A stretch of 64,000 nucleotides of DNA from Cristatella mucedo (taxonomy: Eukaryota; Bryozoa; Phylactolaemata; Cristatellidae): positions 2,319,001-2,383,000 of the forward strand of contig WPIO01000062.1 of assembly GCA_009760855.2 (NCBI GenBank), read 5' to 3'. The notes under the pieces were generated by a model that worked only from the letters and a program-made list of their open reading frames with translations, searched no databases and was not told the DNA's origin. This document shows, in pieces, positions 22,860-33,546 of the stretch (the stretch's first letter is position 1; the number at the start of each line of letters is the position of its first letter). The position numbers and the translations under genes were made by a program.

Positions 22860-23684
22860 CACTTGATAAAGCACCCTCAGATAAATCAATCTCTTTCTAG
22901 GCACTTTACATTTGATGCAAAGGGAAATGCAATTGAATGGTGAGCAATATCATGCTTGATAAACAACATGAATAACATGGTTAGGGGTGACATGCACAGG
23001 GTCAGCATGCAAATGTTGTTAGTGGCAGCATGCACAGTGTCAGCACGCATAAGCACATCAAGGACAAATCACTGGGACCCACTAAATGCTGTCGTAAATA
23101 GGTGTGTTTTTAAGTTCTTTTTAAATGTGGTCAAGTCAGGGGATGTTGTGATGCAAGTCGGGAGGGAGTTCCAGGCTTTGGGAGCATACGAACTAAATGC
23201 ACGATCTCCAAAGGATTTGAGGTTTGTACGAGGTATTGGTAGACTGTCGGATTCCGAAAAGCGGGTGGTATGATGCTTGGCCTGGTGGGGGAGTAGATCT
23301 GAGAGATAGGCTGGAGCCACAGAATAAAGTGACCTAAAAGTGAGCAACAAAACCTTGAAGTCGATCCATTGCTTGACAGGGAGCCAGTGCAGGTCGGCGA
23401 GAAGTGGTGTGATGTGGCAACTGCGACGCTCATGACAGACAAGCCTAGCTGCGGAGTTATGCACCAGGTGCAATCGCCTGATCGCACATGCCGGTTGGCC
23501 AGTAAGCAGTGAGTTGCAGAAGTCGAGACGGGGTGTCACGAATGCGTGGACCAACTTAGTCGTGGTATCCTTATCTAAACAGGCCCGAATTTTAGCTGAA
23601 AGTAGGCAGATTTGACTGTTTAGCTGATGTGGTCGTCTAACGAGAGGTCACTTTGGAACATGACACCTAGATTTCGAGCTGTTA
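22828..23684 (-). mobile_element. LINE-A 3' fragment
   Basis: (AAT)n tail of about 30 bp, hairpin, 3' UTR and RT C-terminal part. The frame at 23069-23554 covers LDFCNSLLTGQPACAIRRL through FKKNLKTHLF. It ends at a palindromic junction with a second LINE-A segment. Confidence 0.92.
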
Positions 23685-23774
23685 GTCAAGTCAGCCTACT
23701 TTCAGCTATGTGGCATTGGAAAATTCGGGCCCGAATTTTCCAATGCCGCATAGCTGAAAGTAGGCTGACTTGAC
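23685..23774. repeat. 90 bp near-perfect palindrome at LINE-A junction
   Basis: Two 45 bp arms meet at GGGCCC with no spacer. The only mismatch I see is GTGG versus GCGG in the arms. Both arms are LINE-A sequence (the SAYFQL...IAKI region) in opposite orientation. Confidence 0.95.
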
Positions 23775-24046
23775 TATGGACCTGATGTGGTTAGCTAGTG
23801 AGAGGTCACTTAATAAAAAGGCACCCATATTTTGTTCAGGTGTTGCTGGAGATGTGCTAATCAAGCCCATTTTTAGGGTTGGATGTACCGATTTCTGAGT
23901 AACACTGGGTTTTCCCATAACTAGTAGTTTGGTTTTATCGTCATTTAATTTGAGCAAGTTTTTTGCCATCCAAGTGCAAATGTCAACAATAAACTGTTGC
24001 ACCTGTGTATCATCTGCTTAAAAATGCAATTCTAAATTGTGTTTGG
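23775..24046 (-). mobile_element. Second, more diverged LINE-A fragment
   Basis: Continues 5'-ward in LINE-A order: a translation block near MAKNLLKLNDDKTKLLVMGK, then IHTQV-like sequence. It overlaps in content with the end of the previous fragment, so it is a separate or duplicated piece. It ends within about 60 bp of the coding exon at 24104. Confidence 0.8.
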
Positions 24047-24103
24047 CGACCTAGTATGTTTCACTAGTGAAATGCTGTCTAGATGGCTGGATACCTGCTA
24101 CAG

Positions 24104-24281
24104 CTGCTTTGAGGGTCATTCACCTTGAGTCGGAATTTGTGTGTCAGGCATACACCCACTCAATTGCTGCTAAATTCTTGAAGGACCTGCATCTCTCCCT
24201 TGGTGTGAGAGAGAAGATGCAGAATGAGCCAGAATATGAGTACAGCTTGGACGTAGATGGCAAGCCCAAGGCTGATTCGAT
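24104..24281 (+). CDS. LRRK1: LRRK1-like exon: COR-kinase linker
   Basis: The donor gtaagt is strong. The acceptor is less certain: tacag gives a start at 24104 in phase 1, tctag at 24078-24082 also gives phase 1, and gacctag gives a phase 0 start at 24055. That last one lies at the edge of a LINE fragment. Translation includes ALRVIHLESEFVCQAYTHS, AAKFLKDLHLSLG and EYEYSLDVDGK. It ends two bases into a codon that the next exon completes as Met. This segment is poorly conserved, so its assignment rests on open frame, splice sites and phase with the next exon. Confidence 0.68.
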
Positions 24282-24438
24282 GTAAGTAAGCTGGGCTTGA
24301 CATCATGCTAGCTGGTAGGCCACCACATTCTTAATGGTTTCATTCGTTGCAGTAATGTTTTGTAGATAGCTTCTGCCGTAGTGGAAGTGATGTGCAGGTT
24401 AAATCGTTTTTTCACTCGCTCTTAACTTATTTCTCTAG

Positions 24439-24565
24439 GACGGTTAGCAGGCTGCCGTTGTTTGGTTACTTATTGGATGAGGTCATAATATCTTCACATC
24501 AAGGCTCGGTTCTTCGCTGCCCTAATCACGGTGTGCTGAATCTTGCCAAATGTGCACCGGATGTG
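24439..24565 (+). CDS. LRRK1: LRRK1-like exon: linker with CPNHG motif
   Basis: The acceptor is ttctctag and the donor is gtaaga, phase 2 in and 0 out. It encodes LPLFGYLLDEVIISS and SVLRCPNHGVLNLAKCAPDV. This matches the LRRK1 linker FDMEDCVLTAI...CPRHPDLPVPLQELVPEL, which leads into the kinase domain. A LINE-B copy begins within about 150 bp of the donor. Confidence 0.86.
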
Positions 24566-24699
24566 GTAAGAATTTTGCTGCTGATGCTACTGCCACTGCT
24601 GCTGCCCACCGCCGATGCTTTAGTATAAAATCTTTTGCACAGTCAACTGTTGTGCACGACTGGTCCTGTCCGGCACGAGAGCTACACAGGCTGACCGCA

Positions 24700-26184
24700 G
24701 ATGGCTGCTTTATAGCCCTAGCCTTGCTGGCCCTGAGGAACGACATGGATTTTTGCCAACTTCTTTTAAAGTTGTGCGAGCTCCTGCAGATTGTGTACCT
24801 TCAGAATCGGCCGGCAGCCTCGATACCCTCACTGATGCAGTGAACATGACACTCGGGAGTGCTCTTGACCAGCATGCTCTTCATTCTATCCGTGTATAAA
24901 GTCGTGGAGAGCCTTTTCAATTTGCAAAAAACTCCGAAAAATGCGCCGGGTTAAGCGCAGGTCTGAACGTTGCTTCAAGAAATCGGGGTCTGGTGCAGAT
25001 CTAGTCAATTTCAAAGACTGCCTTCGAGTTTACACCCGGAAGCTTAAAAAGCCAGGGCTTCTTGTTTCACTCGAAAGCTGAATTCCTGCCAGTCGAACCC
25101 TAAACAGATTTATAAGACAGTAAACCATTTACTGGCCAAAGCTGAGAGGTCTGACTCCCCAGATATTAAGGGCTCAGCCGAAAAGTTTTCAGACTTCTTT
25201 ACTGAAAAACTTGTACACATTCGTGCCTCCATAAAGCCCCCTCCGACTAAAGCAATTGCGGTATCACAACCTGTGACCTTCCTTAAAAGGTTTTCCGAGG
25301 TTTCTACATGCGATGTGGCTACCTTAATAAGGTCTAGCAAAAAGAGCTCTCTCCTGAAGACCCTATACCATCATCTCTGTGGTCTTCACTGGCAGACCAA
25401 CTTGGCTCTACCATAACCGAGATTTGTAATGATTCTTTGGGAAAAGGGGTCGTCCCCAAGTCCTTCAAATCGGCAATCGTTAGACCCAAACTTAAAAAGC
25501 CTGGATTAGACACAGAGGTCCTTGCAAACTGTCGCCAGTTTCCCTTCTTCCTTTCTTGTCAAAGATTCTTGAAAAAATTGTTGCTAAGCAGCTGGTTGAA
25601 CATATTGAAAATAATGAATTGTCAAAAACATTTCAATCAAGATTCAAGAGGCAGCTTTCCACTGAATCTGCTCTCCGTGTTAACAATGACATTCTGTGTG
25701 GTAACACTGACGGGAATGTCATTGCCCTAGCTCTACTAGATCTGTCAGATGCCTTCGAAACCATTGATCATGATGTTCTACTTGAACGATTGAGAACAAC
25801 GATCGGTCTTGCAGACGAAGCACTGGCGTGGTTTAAATCGTACTTCTCTGATCGTGCCCAATCCTTGTCGTGTGGGGGTCAGGTCTCACACACGAGACGG
25901 GTCACCTGATGAGTCCCTCAAGGGTCTGTACTCGGTCCCTTGCTGTTCTCCGTTTATACTAGACCTCTGGGGAAAGTGATTAAGGCCCATGAAATATGAT
26001 ATCACTTTTATGCTGACGATGCTCAGCTGTATTTGTCATTCAAACCGTCGGAATCTGCTGCAGCAACTGAGAAACTGAATGCTTGCCTTGCCGACATTCA
26101 ATCCTAGATGTCGGAAAACTTCTTGAAATTAAATGATGATAAAACCGAACTGTTGCTCATAGGACACCCTAAGCGTGTGGCTGG

Positions 26185-26219
<35 letters not shown>

Positions 26220-27140
26220 ACTTGATAAAGCGCCATCAGAGAACTCAATCTCTCTCTAGGCGCTTTACATTTGCTGCAAATGCTTTGCTCTTCTAGTAAG
26301 TGATGCTGTTGTGCAGCCATTACCACGTGCTAGAAATATAAGTGTCGTTTTCAACAGCTGCCTAAATTTTAAAAGTTTCATTCAGAAGACTGCTTCTACA
26401 GCTAGCCATCACGTCCGATCCCTATCAAAGATTAGGAGCTGCCTTCCATAGTGGCTTGCAAAACATTTAACTAGCTCCTTAGTTCTGTCTCGGCTTGATT
26501 ATTGTAATTTATTTTTGGTTGAGCTGCCAAAGAAAGCAACTAGGCCACTGCAGCTGACTATGAATATAGCTGCAAGGCTAGTCTTCAAGTCCCAGAGGTT
26601 TGAGCACGTTTCTCCTTTGCTGAAAGAGCTAGGATGGATGCCGGTTGAGCAACGGATAGAAAGCAAAGTTTATACACTCACCCACAAGGCTCGGCCACGG
26701 CTTAGCTCCTTTGTACCAAGCTGAACTACTGCACCAGTTTCAGCCTCTTTGCACCCTCAGGTCCTGTGTGGACAATACATTAGCTGTTCCATTCCTCTGC
26801 TTAAAGACCGTTGATGACATAAGCATTAGCTCTGCAGGTCCTAGACTGTGGACATCGCTTCCACAACTGTTAAGCAGCAAAAACTACTCTCCTGCTGCCG
26901 ACTATGGCTCATCCTTTTCAGTGGTCCTGAGCTGCTACTTCCATGCTACTGACTACCTCAACTGCTCTCCTGACTCTGCTATGCTTCCCACTTTCTCTTT
27001 GTTACGTGAGATGCAGTCTGTTGGCCACCGAATGCGTACCGAAAGCCGCTTAGGCTGTGAGTGCTCTATACAAAACTCTCCTGCATAACATCCACATAGT
27101 CTTTATGACTTTGTGAAGTTACAGACGGAGATACATTACA
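24700..27140 (+). mobile_element. LINE-B longest copy, RT-bearing
   Basis: Endonuclease-RT linker (LDTLTDAVNMTLGSALDQHA near 24820), then the reverse transcriptase: SKILEKIVAKQLVEHIENNE, FQSRFKRQLSTESAL, LLDLSDAFETIDHDVLLERL, then a broken VPQGSVLG-like segment and FYADDAQLYLSF carrying the catalytic YADD. The C-terminal KELGWMPVEQRIESK and 3' end match other LINE-B copies. Several stops and frameshifts make it inactive. A LINE-A tail piece is inserted at 26188-26285. Confidence 0.88.
26188..26285 (-). mobile_element. LINE-A 3' tail inserted in LINE-B
   Basis: Contains (AAT)n about 30 bp, then the hairpin TAAAGCGCCATCAGAGAACT...TCTCTAGGCGCTTTACAT, and then LINE-B resumes at GCTCTTCTAGTAAGTGATGC. 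It is only about 100 bp long, a very short 5'-truncated insertion. Confidence 0.85.
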
Positions 27141-27519
27141 CAACGCCTGCATTTGTGGGTGCTCGAAGTATTCCTGTTGTGCCCTTTCAATGCATTAGTG
27201 CTACAACTCAATAGGCTGTCGTCTATCCGGCTTCTGTCTCTAATTTTTACTTCTTTCTTTGTAAACTGACCTCTTAATTAAGTTATATTTTTTGTACTTT
27301 TACTTTGTTACTTGAGAGGTTGTGATTATATGCCGAAAGCCACTTAAGCTTAGAGTGCACATTGTAAAAAAAATCCTGCACAAAAATCACTTAGTCATCG
27401 TTGCATCACAGAGTCAAAGGCTGAATAAAGTAACAATTAGTGGTCAGTTGATCCAACAACCTCATTTATTCAGAGGCTGTAGAGCCTTAGTGGCTATCAC
27501 CCTCTTCTGTTTGTCGTAA
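27141..27519. other. Intron, unassigned
   Basis: AT-rich sequence downstream of LINE-B with no recognised element. Confidence 0.4.
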
Positions 27520-27612
27520 GCAATTAATGATTGCATGTAACAGGACTTGAACCTACGATCCTTGTTGTTACCAGCACCTTGCTGCATACCGACTAGCTAG
27601 GGGTAATTGCTA
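27520..27612 (-). mobile_element. tRNA-derived SINE head
   Basis: On the minus strand GTAGGTTCAAGTCCTGTTAC is a B-box setting and CTAGTCGGTATGCAGCAAGG an A-box. The tail region is not clear. Confidence 0.5.
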
Positions 27613-28618
27613 CCAACATAAAAAAGGCTGGTATCCAGAGTCAGCTCACCCAGCGGCTCAAACGATTGGAATAATTAGTATCCATGGTAACATGCATTTG
27701 TTTGTATTGTGTTGCCTTGGTAACTAATAAATATCTGCTTTTGGGTTTATGCTGGGTGAGATTTCATTGCTGATCTAAACGTTTTCTTGTCATGCCTTTT
27801 CATGTTATTCCTTGATTTTTAGTTGGCTATGTTTTGAAGTACAAGTAAGTGTTATCTTTGTTGAGTCCCTGCTAAATGTATGTGTTATCGTTGTCGTACC
27901 CCTACTAAATGCTGCAGTGTTGTTAGCTTACTTCACGAGTGCAACTAAGTACGATCGCGACTCAGTTAATTTTATTATCACAAAAACAGATTCACTGCAA
28001 GAAGATAAATAGCATTCCGGCACCGATTCAGATCTATAGGCAAGACTTATGCATGACATAAAATGCAGGAACAGGAAGTAGAAATCATTCTAGTGTTACT
28101 TGTTCCGGTAGGAGTGTCATTTTAATGTCCAGAGGGTAAACAGCTTTCTGCTTGACAGACAAGTTGTTTTTAGAAAAAAGTTACTTGGTTGGTGTAGCTT
28201 AAACTCGCGCAGCAGCTATAGCATCTAACTAGCCGGCTTCAGTCTTGGTCGTTGATCTGCCATTCAAGGTCAGCCAAAGACATAGCAATCTGTTTTGTCG
28301 AATTTAAACAAATTTAACTGAGTAACGATCGGCGATAAAAAAAATGTGATGTTGAAACCTGTTCACCGTGTATCTCACGTATGGCCAAATTCTTTATTTT
28401 GAGCTTTGTGGTGTTAATGTGGATTTCTTTATAAATTATTATTTTGTGACTTGACTTGCTGTGCTGTGTACCACCAGGGGGCCTTGATTTGTGCACACCA
28501 AAAGCTGTGTCGTTGTGATGGTAAGCTTTCACTTTATATGCTTTTTTGTTCTAATTTGATGTATTGCTTATTACAATTTTAAACACCAACCTGTAATGGC
28601 CGATGCTATATGACATAG
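27613..28618. other. Intron, unassigned
   Basis: About 1 kb of AT-rich intron before the kinase P-loop exon; no repeat or coding signal recognised. Confidence 0.45.
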
Positions 28619-28726
28619 GTGTTTGTCGATCTCAGCTATGCTCACCTTGGTGTGGACGACTTGATCTGGGGCTCGCCTTTTGCTAAAGGTGCCTTTGGTG
28701 TTGTGTATAAAGGACTCTTAAATAAG
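28619..28726 (+). CDS. LRRK1: LRRK1-like exon: kinase glycine-rich loop
   Basis: It has 36 codons, phase 0 at both ends, with acceptor gacatag and donor gtcagt. Translation runs VFVDLSYAHLGVDDLIWG then SPFAKGAFGVVYKGLLNK. This is the ATP-binding P-loop. The first glycine of GxGxxG is replaced by alanine (AKGAFG), which some active kinases tolerate. Confidence 0.9.
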
Positions 28727-29039
28727 GTCAGTTTTATGGTGGCCGTGTCTTCCGAAACAGTTTCTACTCTTACCTGTTGAACAAATTGCTGGTTATTGCT
28801 GCCTTCAATATAAAGCCAGATCTCTGGCTCTGTTCATTTTTGTGTGGTTGAAATTCAAAATTGCATTCCTTTTCCAGGTCTGCTTAAACTGATCAGCACA
28901 TTTCTTGAGCATACTCGATTTTAATGCTATATCGTATAATAGATATAGCATATATTAGATATAATAGATATAGATACATTAGAAAAAACTGTCATATCCA
29001 TAATAGTAACAAGAGACTTTTATAACAACCTAGGAGAAC
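28727..29039. other. Intron with short AT-rich direct repeats
   Basis: ATAGATATA-type direct and inverted repeats occur at about 28930-28985; otherwise nothing recognised. Confidence 0.45.
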
Positions 29040-30500
29040 CAAATTTCTTTTGAAGTACTTTACATAAGTTGGAAAACCATCATCTTGATGAATGATACCA
29101 TGCACAGTGTCACCATGCATAAGCACTTTAAAGGCAATTCGCATCAGTGGAGCAAATGCTGTGAGGAGCAAGTGTGTTTTAGCTTCTTTTCAAATGTCGT
29201 CAAGTCAGAGAATGTCCTGACATCAGTCGGGAGTCAGCTCGAGGCTTTATGGGCGTGCAAACCAAAGACGTGGTCTCTAAAAGATTTTAGGTTATTTGGT
29301 ACCACAGCTCAACGACTTGAGTCAAGAGAACAGTTGGTACGATGCCTAGCCTGATCGAGCAGAAAGGGCAAAGAATATAATTGTATGCAAAGCATACATA
29401 TTAAGAATCTTAAGGTTTCACAGACGATTTCCTAGCACATATGGGGACAACTGAATGAGATCCACGTGATGAGAATGTCATCAGATGTTCCCAATTTATT
29501 AATAATAAGAATTGCCAGCATACAATCATGTACGAATATCGGATCTAGGGTGTGGCCTGTGTGGTGAGTAGAGCAATCCATATTAGCCCGAAGGGAAAAT
29601 GAATTAGCCAATGTGCAACATTCAGAACATAATGTGTCAGCTGGGTCATCGAAATGAATGTTTTAAGTTACCGAGTGTGAGGGACACTGGAACAGAAGTG
29701 GCAGTTTTTATCGGAGTATCGAAATGAGGCCAGAAAACTCCTTAATAAAAGGAGATTTGGTATGTGAGTGTCGATAGATTATTGCCACCTTTGACAGGTT
29801 GCTGATGTAGGGACTCACAATAGGAACTTCGAAAGACTTTTTTGAGTGGACTGAAAACTGTTTAAATTTGTGGAAGGATCAATAAACAATGACTACTCCA
29901 TCACAAGTGCTCATTGACCTCGGGAATGAAAGAAATATTAGCTTTTGGGGGCAGGGTCAGCTATGGTTGGGCAGTTAGTTGATTGCAAGCAGCTCCCGGT
30001 TACAAAAAACAGGTCAAGAGCATCGTCTAGAATCATGTCACATATTTTAAGGGTTTATTGTACATTGAATGCACATGCCTGTTTGTAATAGGCCTGATTA
30101 GTTATAAAAGTTGTAAGTTATGAAAGACCTGATGGCCACTAAGTTAGAGTGATTAATTGTATTGTTTGAAGAAGCAAACTGGGTGGCTCACGACAATGAT
30201 GAAACTACTGGACATGTGTCTCTTACCCCCATTTGTGCTATATGTGAATTTTCTAAGAACTGACTGTTTCTCAATTCACGAGCCCTGGCAAAAGTAGGTG
30301 TGATCATAAATGCAATTAAACAACAAAATCGGAACGACAATAGATATGAATGCCAGTAGGACAGACAAATAGCAGGGTCACTAAGAGCTGGCAAAGCTGT
30401 AAGGACTGCCGGCTTGGGTGCCAGGGAGCAGGCCGACATGGCCACAGGCCCGGGATATCATGCCCAGTGGCTGATGGCCATAAGCCACATGCATTTATAT
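29040..30500 (-). mobile_element. Old LINE-A relative lacking the RT core
   Basis: 29040-29370 matches the 3' UTR and RT C-terminal end of LINE-A. From about 29400 the sequence instead follows the endonuclease region (29750 aligns with 56225, 30090 with 56585). The RT core between them, about 1.9 kb, is missing. It is more diverged than other copies and may be a related subfamily. Confidence 0.7.
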
Positions 30501-30587
30501 GTCCAATGTCACATAATGCAATTAGATGTTCACTGGACCGTAATTTCTTGCGGGCTATGGTAAAGAAAAAAATATACATGTAATATA

Positions 30588-30722
30588 TAGGTAATTAATT
30601 GGTATAGCTCCCTAATAGAACTTAATCTCTATCTAGGCACTTCACATATGCCGATGGGCTCAAACCCACAACCTTGGTCGTCAAATGCGAGCAGCTTACC
30701 TCTGGGCCAAACCGATGTAGCA
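30588..30722 (-). mobile_element. tRNA-derived SINE, family 1
   Basis: Minus-strand copy: LINE-A-like tail (AACTTAATCTCTATCTAGGC), then B-box region GTGGGTTTGAGCC and A-box near the right end. Confidence 0.78.
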
Positions 30723-31455
30723 GTAACAATTTCCATATCCTACATTTGTAAGAACTTCAAATTTTGAAAAATTCTGCAACATTCAGAAAACGCTTGCAAC
30801 ACTTGGTGACTGGTGAATTTTGGTCTACCTTGCTCTCTTGGCATGCTCTGGTTGCGGTTTAAGGGTAGGGTTTGGCATCTAGTCTACAAACCATTGCTGG
30901 TGGAAGCTGAGATCATTCCCTTGCTAATTTATCATTGTACTGGTGCCGCACAATTCTTTGGTGCTGTTTGCCATCATAGCCTATCTTGACTATTGCATGA
31001 GCATGTTGCCTCGGTCGCCCTACAAGTTTGGCTCTTTACTAATGTCTAGCCATAAGTGCTTGCACTGTAAGCATGTCTTCATAGATTGCACATATGTATG
31101 ACTGGCCCAGGCTTGGTGAGGATTTGCTGCAGTCACTAACGTTGTAACTGTGAGGCACTCTTTCCTAGAAACTGTCTAGCAGCCGAAATCTTGTGCTCCT
31201 GAAGAGGTTTGCTGCCTGACTCTTGGATTGTGTTTTCAACTCACTTGCGTTCTACTCAAATTTTGGAACTAAACCGAACCAAGGAGACAATTACCATAAT
31301 ATTTGTTTCTGGCGAGACGGTGGTGCTACAGCAGCAGACGATTGAAACTGAAAACATATGCTAATGAGCTGTGTTGTGTACTGTAATTCAAAGTTACACA
31401 AGGGAGAACTGAAGGCAGACACATGCAGCACTACTACTAGATGGTTGTCCATAGA
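30723..31455. other. Intron, unassigned
   Basis: No element or conserved frame recognised. Confidence 0.4.
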
Positions 31456-31633
31456 CAGTCGACTCTGCATATAAGAATATCGGATATAGGAATACCCTGC
31501 TTATAAGAATAGCAGTCCTGCATCCCAGACTTACTCTAGTTATGTTGTAGTCTCACTCTGCATACCAGAATACTCCACCTATAAGAAAAGCCATTTGCCG
31601 ACCCGAGCGTATTCTTATATGCGGAGTCGACTG
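31456..31633. mobile_element. 178 bp MITE, pogo/Tigger-like
   Basis: 24 bp terminal inverted repeats beginning CAGTCGACTC with one mismatch between the ends. There is no coding capacity. The CAGT start and AT-rich inner repeat resemble pogo/Tigger elements. A clean TA target duplication is not evident; the flanks are AGA and ATA. Confidence 0.82.
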
Positions 31634-31694
31634 ATATACATGACAAGGTCCTGCAAAGTTCGTTTTCAACTTTTATAAAAACCTTTATAAATTT

Positions 31695-31765
31695 ATGTAA
31701 TAATAAATAATAATAATAAATATAATAATAATTAATAATAAATTTATAATTTATTTATAAAACCT
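31695..31765. repeat. AT-rich (TAA/TTA) simple repeat
   Basis: About 70 bp of ATAATAA-type sequence with inverted halves, lying about 30 bp before an exon acceptor. It may be the decayed tail of a LINE-A insertion. Confidence 0.7.
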
Positions 31766-31794
31766 TATTGCTGCGATGCATCGTTTTGTTACAG

Positions 31795-31893
31795 AATGCA
31801 TTAAGGCAGGTGGAAGTTGCAATAAAGACATATGAACCGGTCGATAAAGGAATGGGTGATGACGTTTCTGGCAGCCTTTTACAGGAGTTTCAC
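31795..31893 (+). CDS. LRRK1: LRRK1-like exon: kinase VAIK lysine
   Basis: It has 33 codons, phase 0 at both ends, with acceptor ttacag and donor gtaagt. It encodes RQVEVAIKTYEPVDKG, carrying the ATP-anchoring lysine of beta-3, and ends GSLLQEFH. LRRK1 also has a long stretch between beta-3 and alpha-C, so the extra residues fit this subfamily. Confidence 0.9.
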
Positions 31894-32289
31894 GTAAGTA
31901 ATATGCACGGAATGACAATATTGTTCTGATTGGCTGTGGGTAGTGAAGAAGTATCCCATGCTATTTATGCCAGCGGCTGTTTTACAAAGAGCAGAAGCTA
32001 GGAGTGCATGTCCATATGTTATTATAAATGTCGTCAAGTAAGCCGAGTGTCGCAAACAACAGTAAACTTTCTTAATTAGACCCGTCAAGTCTCATTGGCT
32101 TTTGCTTGGGCTCAGATGTTATATAAGACCAGATGTTATATAAGATGTTGATTCTGTAAACACTGCTTACAGTGGAGGGTCTCAGACAGAGTCATGACAA
32201 GCTTAAAAGTAGTGAACTCTTCTAACATTCAGGAATGTTTGGTTCTGATAACACGATTAATGTTAGGAAATTTCATAAAATTATTTTCT

Positions 32290-32640
32290 TCATTCATGTA
32301 GTTGGTGAGAGTGGACAATAACTTTGCTCTTCCAAACCTCTGCTTAAAGACCATCGGCGACAGGAGCCTTGCTCTGAAGGTCTTAGACTGGAATTCACTT
32401 CCACAAATCTTGCGAATCGACATCCACTCTCCTGTTACCGACTGTGGGACTTCCTTTCCAGCCGTCTTATACTGCTACTTCCATGCTACTCACTACCTCA
32501 CCTGCCTTCCTGACCGTATGCGTAACGAAAGCTGCTTAGGCTTTGAGTGCTTTATAAAAAACTCTCCTTCGTAACACCCACTTAGTCTATGAGGCTTTGT
32601 GGAGTTACAGACTTGGATACATTTACATTATTGTCTAACC
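32290..32640 (+). mobile_element. LINE-B 3' fragment
   Basis: 5'-truncated copy. The frame at 32302-32574 encodes the family C-terminus (FALPNLCLKTIGDRSLAL, then LDWNSLPQIL). The 3' end reads AACACCCACTTAGTCTATGA. Confidence 0.82.
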
Positions 32641-32720
32641 GATGACTCATTAAACAGGCTTATAAGATGTACCATGTTTCTCTGCAACTTTAAACTGTGC
32701 AGCTTTCCAAGCCTCTGAAA

Positions 32721-32906
32721 CAGCGGTTCTCAACCTGTTCGTCGAGACCCCTTTGGAGGTCGAACGATCCATTCATAGCGGTCGCCCAATACAATCGGAA
32801 AACACACATTTTCACATTTTGCACACAATAATTTTACGGTTGGGGTCGCCACAACACGAGGAACTGTATTAAAGGGTTGCTGCATTAGGAAGGTTGAGAG
32901 CTCTAG
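32721..32906 (+). mobile_element. SPIN-like hAT MITE, copy 2
   Basis: 186 bp, beginning CAGCGGTTCTCAACCTGT. Internal parts are GACCCCTTTGGAGGTCGAAC and TTGGGGTCGCCACAACACGA. The right end is degraded (GGTTGAGAGCTCTAG) and no target duplication is readable. Confidence 0.87.
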
Positions 32907-33294
32907 AAGCTCTAGAAGTTGTGATGGTGCTGTTTCTTGCCTAAGGTGCCATATTGCACGGCTGTCACAGAAACTGCTGTGGAGCTGCATCGGATAGACA
33001 GTAAAACTGTCAATGCAGGAGCTGTGAATATGTAAAGCTCTAGATTGTAAAAGCTGTTTACTTCACCCAGTTCTATATATTCACACCTTATAAGCGATGA
33101 CAAGTATTCTAACTTGCTCTAAATTCCTATTTTTTATCAGTATTTTTCAATTATTGTTTCTTGTAAAAAGCAGCATTTCTCAGGAGTTACATGTTGCAAA
33201 TCATAGCTCTAGCGTGTGCTTCTAGTCTGTGATGTGTCTATTGCTTTCAGTAGTGCTAGAATATCATGATCTGTATCATGCCTGTGTTTTGTAG
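32907..33294. other. Intron, unassigned
   Basis: Sequence before the alpha-C exon; nothing recognised. Confidence 0.4.
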
Positions 33295-33546
33295 GCCGCT
33301 GTACGGCAGTGGCAGCAATCTCCTCTACAGTATGCTTCGGATGCATACTTCAACGCCCGAAATGAGATTGACGTAATGCTTGCTCTTAATCATCCTGGTG
33401 TCGTGTCACTGGTAGGGATCAGCTTGCATCCTTTGTCGATGGTGCTGCCCTTAGCACCGCATGGCTCAGCAAGAGCAATCCTTGATTTATATCGACGTGA
33501 GGGTCGACGCCTGGCTTCATCCGTGATAAAAAGAATCCTGATACAG
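33295..33546 (+). CDS. LRRK1: LRRK1-like exon: kinase alpha-C to alpha-D
   Basis: It has 84 codons, phase 0 at both ends, with acceptor ttttgtag and donor gttggt. ARNEIDVMLALNHPGVVSLV holds the alpha-C glutamate. The next segment, GISLHPLSMVLPLAPHGS, is nearly diagnostic of LRRK1 (human GISIHPLCFALELAPLSS) and unlike LRRK2 (AAGIRPRMLVMELASKGS). The end, KRILIQ, continues directly into IAEALAYLH of the next exon. Confidence 0.93.
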
